Assembly: GCA_947627815.1 (NCBI GenBank)
Contig: CANQXN010000035.1
Coordinates: forward strand, 1 to 13,263
DNA length: 13,263 nucleotides
Direction of reading: 5' to 3'
Source of the DNA: an uncultured Clostridia bacterium
GTDB lineage: Bacteria; Bacillota; Clostridia; Oscillospirales; CAG-272
Under the pieces are notes generated by a model, which had not been told where the DNA came from, searched no databases, and worked only from the letters and a program-made list of their open reading frames with translations. The position numbers and the translations under genes are program-made. Positions 6,052-12,173 of this stretch are shown piece after piece (the first letter of the stretch is position 1; every line of letters starts with the position of its first letter).

Positions 6052-7038
6052 ATGACAAAAATCATAGGAGACGCCTTACCGAACATTCCGTGGCAGGATA
6101 AACCCACCGCATGTCATGAGCCAATTTGGCGCTATAGCGGTAATCCGATCATTCAAAGGCACGGAACCGTGATTGCCAACAGCATTTTTAACAGCGCGGT
6201 GGTTCCGTTCAAGGATAGCTTTGCCGGCGTATTTCGCTGCGATGATCGTGCCGTAACGATGAATTTATATGTCGGTTTTTCTTCGGACGGACTCGATTGG
6301 GAGATTTCGGATACCCCGATTGTTTTTTCTGGCGAAAAAGCTGTTACGGCCGTTGAATATCGCTATGACCCGCGCGTCACAAAAATAGGGGATCGGTATT
6401 ATATCACTTGGTGTAACGGTTATCACGGTCCGACGATCGGCATCGGGTATACTGATGATTTCAAGCATTTTGTGCAGTTGGAAAACGCTTTTCTTCCGTT
6501 TAACCGTAATGGCGTTTTGTTTCCCCGAAAAATCAGGGGCAACTACTATCTGCTTTCCCGCCCCAGCGATAATGGCCATACGCCGTTTGGCGATATTTTT
6601 GTCAGCGAAAGCACCGATCTTGTATACTGGGGACGGCACCGGTTTGTTTTCGGTACGGCTCCGTTTGCATCGAGCGGGTGGCAATGCACCAAGGTCGGGG
6701 CAGGCCCTGTGCCGATCGAAACAAGCGAAGGATGGCTTTTGCTCTATCATGGCGTCATCAATACCTGTAACGGTTTTGTCTATCGTATGGGTGCGGCGCT
6801 TCTTGACAGAGAGCATCCTGATCAAGTACTATGCCGTACAAAATATTATATCATGGGTCCGGAGATGCCGTATGAACAATGCGGCGATGTGCCGAATGTG
6901 GTGTTTCCGTGCGCCGCGCTGGCCGACGCCAACACAGGCCGGATTGCGATCTATTACGGCTGTGCCGATACCGTGACAGGGGTGGCTTTTACCACAGTGG
7001 ATGAATTGATTTCGTTCATGAAAAGCCATAGTATTTAA
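6052..7038 (+). CDS. Glycoside hydrolase family 130 phosphorylase (beta-mannoside phosphorylase type)
   Basis: 328 aa. The ATG at 6052 has GGTGAT at 6038-6043 (8-nt spacing); a TTG three codons upstream is a weaker choice. GH130 features: N-terminal LPNIPWQDKP and WRYSGNPII; YDPRV (105-109) with catalytic Asp106; NRNGVLFPRKI (151-161); LLSRPSD (167-173); TKVGAGP (213-219); LLLYHGV (229-235); YRMGAALLD (244-252); DVPNVVFPC (279-287); YYGCAD (301-306). Asp106, Arg152, Asn153, Arg170, Lys214, His233 and Asp306 fall at a constant +2 offset from the catalytic and phosphate-binding residues I recall for the gut mannoside phosphorylase Uhgb_MP, which points to the GH130_2 type. Members split beta-1,4-mannosides with phosphate to give mannose 1-phosphate; the acceptor (mannose, glucose or GlcNAc) is uncertain. 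Cytoplasmic, no signal peptide. It ends in a strong terminator. Confidence 0.88.
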   Translation: MTKIIGDALPNIPWQDKPTACHEPIWRYSGNPIIQRHGTVIANSIFNSAVVPFKDSFAGVFRCDDRAVTMNLYVGFSSDGLDWEISDTPIVFSGEKAVTAVEYRYDPRVTKIGDRYYITWCNGYHGPTIGIGYTDDFKHFVQLENAFLPFNRNGVLFPRKIRGNYYLLSRPSDNGHTPFGDIFVSESTDLVYWGRHRFVFGTAPFASSGWQCTKVGAGPVPIETSEGWLLLYHGVINTCNGFVYRMGAALLDREHPDQVLCRTKYYIMGPEMPYEQCGDVPNVVFPCAALADANTGRIAIYYGCADTVTGVAFTTVDELISFMKSHSI

Positions 7039-7080
7039 AAATCGGCAATGTTATTATAACGGATTTGGATTCCTTTTGTC

Positions 7081-7112
7081 AAGAATGATGTCGCATGAAG
7101 CGATGGATTCTT
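7081..7112. repeat. Two-tier imperfect hairpin downstream of the GH130 gene
   Basis: AAGAAT (7081-7086) pairs with ATTCTT (7107-7112), and inside them TCGC (7091-7094) pairs with GCGA (7100-7103). It lies between the stop codon and the main terminator and may protect the 3' end of the mRNA. No T run follows. Confidence 0.35.
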
Positions 7113-7145
7113 AAAAATGTCCCGTGCAAAACCGAATTTTTTCTT

Positions 7146-7197
7146 GTACCCGCCGTGATCCAAGGAAAGGGAACGGCGGGTGCTTTTTTATTTTTTT
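7146..7197 (+). terminator. Intrinsic terminator of the GH130 gene
   Basis: ACCCGCCGT (7148-7156) pairs with ACGGCGGGT (7173-7181), extended by two outer pairs (7146-7147 with 7182-7183, one of them G-U), and is followed by a 14-base tract of T with one A (7184-7197). It insulates the GH130 gene from the metal transporter promoter, whose -35 box begins two bases later. Confidence 0.92.
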
Positions 7198-7198
7198 C

Positions 7199-7227
7199 TT
7201 GCTTTTTATTGGTACGCGTGGTATAAT
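7199..7227 (+). promoter_or_regulatory. Extended -10 promoter for the metal ABC transporter genes
   Basis: TTGCTT (7199-7204), 17-bp spacer, consensus TATAAT (7222-7227) preceded by TGG, a TGn extended -10. The predicted start near 7234 gives a leader of about 44 nt before the ATG at 7278. Confidence 0.85.
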
Positions 7228-7242
7228 ATGAGAGTCAATATC

Positions 7243-7256
7243 AAATTCGCGATTTT
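7243..7256. promoter_or_regulatory. Imperfect palindrome just downstream of the start site (possible metal-repressor operator)
   Basis: The 14-bp sequence AAATTCGCGATTTT is symmetric around TCGCGA with a single mismatched pair. It sits about 10-20 bp past the predicted transcription start, where a repressor could block elongation. It does not match a Zur, AdcR or MntR box I know well, so the assignment is weak. Confidence 0.25.
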
Positions 7257-7277
7257 TAATGGGGATCAGGTGTTTCT

Positions 7278-7982
7278 ATGGCGCTGCTTACTTGCCAGAA
7301 TATTTCACTTGCCTATGAAAGACATACCGTTCTTTCGGAGTTGTCATTTCAGGTTCATGCCGGAAACTATCTTTGTATCATCGGCGAAAACGGCTCCGGC
7401 AAAAGTTCTTTAATCAAAGCCATTCTTGGTTTGATTCCGACGGTAAATGGGACGATCTCCTTGGGAGAGGAACTTTCCAAACACGAAATTGCCTATTTGC
7501 CTCAGCAAAACGCGGCGCAGAAAGATTTTCCCGCCAGCGTTTATGAAGTGGTGCTTTCCGGCCGTCTTTCTTCTAAGCGCTTTTTTTCCTTTTATTCGCG
7601 TAAGGATAAACAAGAAGCGGAAGCGAATATGGAGCGGCTCGGGGTCTTGTCTTTGAAGGACAAGTCCTTCCGGGAGCTTTCCGGCGGTCAACAACAGCGC
7701 GTCCTTCTGGCAAGAGCGTTTTCCACGGATATGAAACTTTTGATTGTAGATGAGCCGACAGTCGGTCTGGATGCGTATGCAACAGCTGAATTGTACCGCA
7801 TGATAGCCGAAATCAATGCGTCTGGTGTGGCCGTTATCATGGTAACGCATGATGTGGAAGCGGCAAAAAAATACGCTACGCATATTCTCTATTTACAAAA
7901 TAAGCCCCTGTTTTTTGGCAGTAAAAAGGATTATTTTTCCGGAAATCACGGAGAAAGTGAGGAAAACAGGGATAATGCTTGA
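7278..7982 (+). CDS. znuC: Zinc/manganese-type ABC transporter ATP-binding protein
   Basis: 234 aa, starting at the ATG with AGGTG at 7268-7272. All nucleotide-binding motifs are present: Walker A GENGSGKS (36-43), Q-loop Gln76 in LPQQN, signature LSGGQ (134-138), Walker B LLIVDEP (154-160) and switch His191. The stretch from the Q-loop through QKDFPASVYEVVLSGR resembles ZnuC/AdcC/MntB-type ATPases, and the adjacent ABC-3 permease supports metal uptake. The enzyme would power import of Zn2+ or Mn2+ at the inner face of the membrane. Its stop overlaps the permease start by 8 nt, so the two are coupled. The choice between zinc and manganese cannot be made from the ATPase, so the gene symbol is by family only. 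No periplasmic or lipoprotein metal-binding gene follows, which is unusual for this operon type. Confidence 0.85.
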   Translation: MALLTCQNISLAYERHTVLSELSFQVHAGNYLCIIGENGSGKSSLIKAILGLIPTVNGTISLGEELSKHEIAYLPQQNAAQKDFPASVYEVVLSGRLSSKRFFSFYSRKDKQEAEANMERLGVLSLKDKSFRELSGGQQQRVLLARAFSTDMKLLIVDEPTVGLDAYATAELYRMIAEINASGVAVIMVTHDVEAAKKYATHILYLQNKPLFFGSKKDYFSGNHGESEENRDNA

Positions 7983-8784
7983 CTATTTGAAAATACTTTT
8001 TTCCGGCAATATTTTGTGGTATGCGCTGATTGTTGGTTGTTTGCTTTCCATGACAGCCGCTCTGCTTGGCGTGACGCTCGTTCTGAAAAAATATGCCATG
8101 ATAGGGGATGGGCTTTCTCATGTTTCTTTCGCGGCGCTTTCGGTCGCCGTTGCAACCGGTCAGTCGCCTATGGCTTTTTCCTTGCCGGTGGTGGCTTTGA
8201 CCGCTTTTCTTCTTCTTCGCTTAAGCGAAGGGAGTAAGATCAAAGGAGATGCCGCCGTTGCCGTGGTTTCGGCAGCGGCCTTGGCCATCGGCGCCATTGC
8301 CGCGCGCGGAAGTAATATTGATATTGAAAGCTATATGTTCGGCAGTATCGTGGCCGTCAATTTGAGTGATGTGATTTTGACCGCGCTTCTTGCCACAGCG
8401 GTTATAGCCATTTATGTTTTGTTTTATAATAGAATTTTTGCTATCACTTTTGATGAAACTTATGTGAAAGCAGGCGGCGGGCATACTTGGCTTTATAATG
8501 CGATCATGGCGCTGCTTACGGCGCTGGCAGTTGTTGTGGGGTTACGCTTGGTAGGCGCACTTTTAATTTCCGCGTTGATTATTTTCCCGGCGCTGACTGC
8601 CATGCGCTTATTCAAGAGTTTTCGGAAGGTTGTCATCGCCGCCGCAGTAATAGGCGTTGTTTCATTTTTGACGGCATTGTTCGTGAGCGTTTTGCTGGAT
8701 GCACCGACCGGTGCTTGTGTGGTTCTTTTTGATCTGGTGATTTTTGGCATGGCTTCCTTGATCCATTGGCGCAAAACTGCTTGA
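7975..8784 (+). CDS. znuB: Metal ABC transporter permease (ABC-3 / ZnuB family)
   Basis: 269 aa, starting at the ATG at 7975 inside the last codons of the ATPase gene. The frame is open further upstream, but that part is the ATPase gene read out of frame. AGGG (7968-7971) or GAGG (7960-7963) may serve as ribosome binding site, but coupling is the likelier route. The protein is almost wholly hydrophobic, with about seven to eight membrane segments, normal length for ABC-3 permeases. The family region KKYAMIGDGLSHVSFAAL (39-56) is present, as is a late segment VGLRLVGALLISALIIFPALTA (about 184-205), where the coupling and pore helices are expected. It would form the membrane channel of a Zn/Mn importer with the upstream ATPase. 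No terminator with a clear stem and T run follows, so some readthrough into the Na/Pi gene is possible. Confidence 0.88.
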   Translation: MLDYLKILFSGNILWYALIVGCLLSMTAALLGVTLVLKKYAMIGDGLSHVSFAALSVAVATGQSPMAFSLPVVALTAFLLLRLSEGSKIKGDAAVAVVSAAALAIGAIAARGSNIDIESYMFGSIVAVNLSDVILTALLATAVIAIYVLFYNRIFAITFDETYVKAGGGHTWLYNAIMALLTALAVVVGLRLVGALLISALIIFPALTAMRLFKSFRKVVIAAAVIGVVSFLTALFVSVLLDAPTGACVVLFDLVIFGMASLIHWRKTA

Positions 8785-8845
8785 ATTTGTGTGTTTTATT
8801 CAAAAAACATTCGATAAAACGAAATGAGTTGTGATTTTTTGTCGA

Positions 8846-8874
8846 TTGTTTTTACATCTGTTTTATGGTATTAT
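8846..8874 (+). promoter_or_regulatory. Extended -10 promoter for the Na/phosphate transporter gene
   Basis: TTGTTT (8846-8851), 17-bp spacer, TATTAT (8869-8874) preceded by TGG (TGn extended -10). Predicted start near 8881, giving a leader of about 87 nt. The leader contains a small TTCTG/CAGAA stem (8916-8928) but nothing I recognise as a riboswitch. Confidence 0.72.
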
Positions 8875-8967
8875 GAAAATACCGATTTATCAGAGCGACC
8901 TGCTTCGGCGCCCGGTTCTGTTTCAGAAGTTTTTCCGCTTGCAGAATAAAAAAGGAGCTGACTCTTT

Positions 8968-10725
8968 GTGGAGATAATAATCAAATTGATAGGCGGCCTT
9001 GCCATATTTTTATACGGCATGTCGGAAATGAACCATTCGGTACAGCGCGTTTCCGGCAATCGGCTGGAACGCGCGCTTGCCAATATGAGCAGCAATCCTT
9101 TGAAGGGGATTTTTCTCGGCATTGTGATTACGGCTATTGTGCAGTCTTCGTCAGCCAGTACCGTGATGGTAGTTGGTTTTGTCAACTCCGGTATGTTGAC
9201 GCTGAACCAGGCAACCAGCGTTATCATCGGCGCCAATGTGGGGACGACCATTACCTCATGGCTTTTGTCGGTAGCGGGGATCAGCAGCGACAATGTCTTT
9301 TTGTCGCTTTTTAAACCAGATTCGCTTGGTTTTCTCTTGGCTATTTTTGGCGTGATCATGCTGCTTTTTTTAAAAAATCGCAGGAAAAAGCAGGTCGGCA
9401 CGCTTTTGATTTCTCTTGGACTGATTCTGATCGGTCTGACAATGATGAGCGACGCTTTGAGTCCTGTGGCGGAAATGCCCGCATTTAAAAACGCACTGAC
9501 TTATTTCAGCAATCCTTTTCTCGGATTTTTTGTGGGGTTGGTGCTGACCGCTGTGATTCAGTCGTCGGCCGCCTCAATCGGTATTTTGCAGGCAATCGCG
9601 ATCGCTTCTACGGCATCTTCTTCCTTGACAATCGGTATCGTGGTTCCCTTGGTACTGGGTACTCATATCGGAACCTGCGTTACGGCTATGTTGTCCAGTC
9701 TCGGCACCGGCGTCAATGCACGCCGCGCCGCTTTGATCCATCTCTATTATAATATTATTACTTCGGTTGTTCTCCTTGCCGGATTTGAACTTGTAACCAA
9801 TATTTTCTTTAAGGATTTTCTTGAAAAAACGGTGACATCGCCGGCGGAAATCGCCATGATTCACACCGTCACGAGTTTGCTCGGCGCCTTGATGATGCTG
9901 ATGTTTTCACGCGCCCTTACGCGTCTGGCTGAACTCTCGGTTCGTGAAAAAGTAAATGAGGACCTGAAGTATCTTCCCGATGACCATTTCTTGTCCTCGC
10001 CGGTGGTAGCATTAGGGCAAAGCCGTCAGGCGCTTCACCGCATGGCGGAAATGGCAAGAGACAATATTTTTGCCGCGATGAATCAAATCAAAGAATATTC
10101 GTCGGCGGTGGCTTTGGAAATTGAAAACAGAGAAGAATTGATCGACACCTATGAGGATAAACTCAGTACTTTCTTGGTGAAACTGTCAGAATCCAATTTG
10201 GGCGTTTCGGAAAGCCACGAAGCCGCAAAGTTTCTTCATATTATCGGCGATCTTGAACGCATCTCCGACCATGCGGTCAATATACAGGAATCGGCCGAGG
10301 AGATCACCGACCGAAAAGTGTCCTTTTCTCAGGTGGCCAGTGGAGAGTTGGATGTGATGATGGAAGCGCTACACGAAATGATGGATATTACGGTGAAATC
10401 CTTTATCGAAGAAGACTATGCTTTGGCCGGGCATGTGGAACCCTTGGAAGAAGTGATCGATGAACTGAAGGCGCAAATCCTGAACAATCATATCAGTCGT
10501 GTTCAGAGCGGCGACTGTTCTATCAAAAACGGCTTTATCCTCAATGATATTCTCACCAACTTTGAGCGTGTCTCCGATCACTGTTCCAATATTTCGGCCT
10601 GTTTCCTCCGGGCGGACCGCGCCTTTGACTTTCACGAATATCGCAACCATGTCAAGGGCGGTCAATATGACGATTTTTCCGGACAGGTTCATTCTTACGA
10701 GGAAAAGTATATCAGCCGACTTTGA
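8968..10725 (+). CDS. Na+/phosphate cotransporter with C-terminal PhoU-like domain
   Basis: 585 aa, GTG start with AAGGAG at 8952-8957 (10-nt spacing). The membrane part (about 1-320) has the two inverted Na/Pi repeats (PF02690-type): QSSSAS (59-64) with GANVGT (88-93), and QSSAAS (198-203) with GTHIGT (231-236). The paired QSSS motifs are the substrate and sodium site of the SLC34/NptA family. The cytoplasmic part (about 345-555) is helical and PhoU-like, with two metal-binding signatures, HIIGDLERISDH (424-435) and LTNFERVSDHCSNI (529-542). The protein should import inorganic phosphate with Na+, and the PhoU-like half may regulate flux or couple to phosphate signalling. Domain order and length are usual for bacterial Na/Pi-PhoU fusions. 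It has its own promoter and ends at the strong shared terminator. There is no pst or phoR gene nearby. Confidence 0.93.
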   Translation: MEIIIKLIGGLAIFLYGMSEMNHSVQRVSGNRLERALANMSSNPLKGIFLGIVITAIVQSSSASTVMVVGFVNSGMLTLNQATSVIIGANVGTTITSWLLSVAGISSDNVFLSLFKPDSLGFLLAIFGVIMLLFLKNRRKKQVGTLLISLGLILIGLTMMSDALSPVAEMPAFKNALTYFSNPFLGFFVGLVLTAVIQSSAASIGILQAIAIASTASSSLTIGIVVPLVLGTHIGTCVTAMLSSLGTGVNARRAALIHLYYNIITSVVLLAGFELVTNIFFKDFLEKTVTSPAEIAMIHTVTSLLGALMMLMFSRALTRLAELSVREKVNEDLKYLPDDHFLSSPVVALGQSRQALHRMAEMARDNIFAAMNQIKEYSSAVALEIENREELIDTYEDKLSTFLVKLSESNLGVSESHEAAKFLHIIGDLERISDHAVNIQESAEEITDRKVSFSQVASGELDVMMEALHEMMDITVKSFIEEDYALAGHVEPLEEVIDELKAQILNNHISRVQSGDCSIKNGFILNDILTNFERVSDHCSNISACFLRADRAFDFHEYRNHVKGGQYDDFSGQVHSYEEKYISRL

Positions 10726-10738
10726 AATATTAGACTCC

Positions 10739-10790
10739 CATCAAAAACAGAGGGCGTGACGGTTATCCGTCACGCCCTCTGTTTTTGATG
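10739..10790. terminator. Bidirectional terminator with a 24-bp perfect stem
   Basis: Bases 10739-10762 are the exact reverse complement of 10767-10790, with a TTAT loop. The stem core is GC-rich (GAGGGCGTGACGG), and each arm carries a five-base A or T run that gives a U tract in either direction. It lies 13 bp after the Na/Pi gene stop and 2 bp after the serine dehydratase stop, so it ends both convergent genes. Confidence 0.95.
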
Positions 10791-10792
10791 AA

Positions 10793-12004
10793 TCAATTAT
10801 TGTGATTTTTACTGTAATTACGCGCAAGGCCGCCCTCGGAGGTTTCACGGTATTTTCTGTTCATATCGAGGCCGGTTTCGTACATGGTGCGAATGACTGT
10901 ATCCAAGGATACCTTGCGGGAATTGGTCAGAAAGTTAGCCAAAGAAAGCGCGTTGATTGAGCGCATCGCGGCCACGGCGTTCCGTTCAATGCAGGGAATC
11001 TGGACAAGTCCGTTGATGGGATCGCATGTCAGCCCGAGATGGTGTTCCATGGCCACTTCCGCGGCGTATTCAATCTGATCTAATCCCATTTCAAAAAGTT
11101 CCGCCAGCGCTGCGGCGGCCATGGAGCAGGCCGATCCGATCTCGGCCTGACAGCCGCATTCAGCGCCGCTGATCGAAGCGTTGGTTTTAATCAAGTTGCC
11201 CACGATACCGCCGGCGGCCAAGGCGCGCCAGATCTGCCTGTCCGAAAAGCCTCTTGTTTCCTGCATGTATTTCAGGACGGCGGGGAGAACGCCGCAGGCG
11301 CCGCAAGTGGGCGCCGTGACAATAACGCCGCCCGATGCGTTTTGCTCACTGCTGGCAAAGGCATAGGCACAAACAATCCTGTTTTCTTTGGTCTGGGCGG
11401 ATTCATCGATGTGGCGTTGATTAAAGAGATAATTGGCTTTGCGCTGCGTTCCAAGCCCACCCGCTAAAACGCCGGTAACGGTCAATCCGTCGTTGATGGT
11501 ATTCTTCATTTGTTCCCAAATCGAGGCGAGGTAATCCCAGATGGCTGCTCCCTCGAATTTTTCAACATAATCCGGGAGGCGCAGACCGTTACGCATACAG
11601 AAATCCGAGATTTCGGAATAGCTGGCGTGAGGATAAATGCCGGTGGGAATATAAGGTTCTTCGCCCTCAAATACGATGGTGCCGCCACCGGTGCTGTAAA
11701 CATATTTGTCATCCAGAAGCGTTTTTTCCTGAAAGACTTCAATCCGCATGGTATTCGGGTGTTTTCCCGGGAGATATTCCTTTACAAAAAGAACAGTGAC
11801 GGGGATGGGTTTTAGCGTTTTTTCAATGACGACATCGGTGAGATGTCCTTTCCCGGTCATGGCCAACGATCCGTATAAGGTAACCCGGAACGCTGTGGCG
11901 GACGGGAATCTTTTTTTCATGATCTTGCAGGCTCGCTCCGGTCCAATGGTATGGGAAGAGGAGGGGCCGCGCCCGATTTTATAAAGTTCTTTCAGAGATT
12001 GCAC
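10793..12004 (-). CDS. sdaA: L-serine dehydratase (ammonia-lyase), iron-sulfur dependent, single chain
   Basis: 403 aa, starting at a GTG at 12004-12002 with GAGGTGAT just upstream. It converts L-serine to pyruvate and ammonia using an oxygen-sensitive 4Fe-4S cluster, feeding serine into central metabolism. The N-terminal part (about 1-150) begins with RGPSSSHTIGPE, the beta-domain hallmark. The catalytic alpha part (from about 160) has VTAPTCGACGVLPAVL (229-244), GAECGCQAEIGSACSMAAA (280-298), LTCDPINGLVQIPCIERN (325-342). Cys285, Cys327 and Cys338 have the 42- and 11-residue spacing I recall for the cluster ligands of the Legionella enzyme. The chain is shorter than the roughly 450-residue E. 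coli type and lacks the C-terminal Cys that acts as an auto-inhibitory ligand there. Cytoplasmic; an anaerobic host fits the cluster. Own promoter, terminated by the shared hairpin. Confidence 0.93.
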   Translation of the reverse strand: MQSLKELYKIGRGPSSSHTIGPERACKIMKKRFPSATAFRVTLYGSLAMTGKGHLTDVVIEKTLKPIPVTVLFVKEYLPGKHPNTMRIEVFQEKTLLDDKYVYSTGGGTIVFEGEEPYIPTGIYPHASYSEISDFCMRNGLRLPDYVEKFEGAAIWDYLASIWEQMKNTINDGLTVTGVLAGGLGTQRKANYLFNQRHIDESAQTKENRIVCAYAFASSEQNASGGVIVTAPTCGACGVLPAVLKYMQETRGFSDRQIWRALAAGGIVGNLIKTNASISGAECGCQAEIGSACSMAAAALAELFEMGLDQIEYAAEVAMEHHLGLTCDPINGLVQIPCIERNAVAAMRSINALSLANFLTNSRKVSLDTVIRTMYETGLDMNRKYRETSEGGLARNYSKNHNN

Positions 12005-12037
12005 AGAATCACCTCGTGGCTGATTGATATCGGCTTT

Positions 12038-12066
12038 ATCCTACCACATTTTGTTGCGTTTGTCAA
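12038..12066 (-). promoter_or_regulatory. Promoter for the serine dehydratase gene
   Basis: On the minus strand TTGACA (12066-12061), 17-bp spacer, TAGGAT (12043-12038) preceded by TGG. The -10 box is imperfect but extended. The predicted start near 12031 gives a leader of about 27 nt to the GTG at 12004. Confidence 0.75.
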
Positions 12067-12076
12067 TTCAGTTGAC
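12062..12076. promoter_or_regulatory. Short palindrome over the -35 box of the serine dehydratase promoter
   Basis: GTCAA (12062-12066) and TTGAC (12072-12076) are inverted around TTCAG and overlap the -35 hexamer. This may be an operator half-site pair, but an arm of five bases can arise by chance. Confidence 0.25.
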
Positions 12077-12112
12077 GGCGTTTTTCAAATTCCCGTGCTA
12101 CTGTATGAACAT

Positions 12113-12141
12113 TTGACAAACCGTGAAAAACATAGTATAAT
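12113..12141 (+). promoter_or_regulatory. Perfect-consensus sigma-A promoter for the ABC-F gene
   Basis: TTGACA (12113-12118), 17-bp spacer, TATAAT (12136-12141): both hexamers and the spacing match consensus. The predicted start near 12148 leaves only about 26 nt of leader, too short for an attenuator, so expression is probably constitutive. Confidence 0.92.
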
Positions 12142-12173
12142 GCATCTGATCTACAAATCAGGAGTGATGTCGC

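Noticed and set aside
7050..7060. GTTATTATAAC palindrome as a PerR/Fur-like box
   Set aside because: The arms are only five bases, the match to known boxes is partial, and it lies upstream of a strong terminator, far from the transporter promoter.
8800..8840. Terminator after the permease gene (CATTCG/CGAAATG stem)
   Set aside because: The stem is short and bulged, and the T run begins well after it, so termination here is doubtful.
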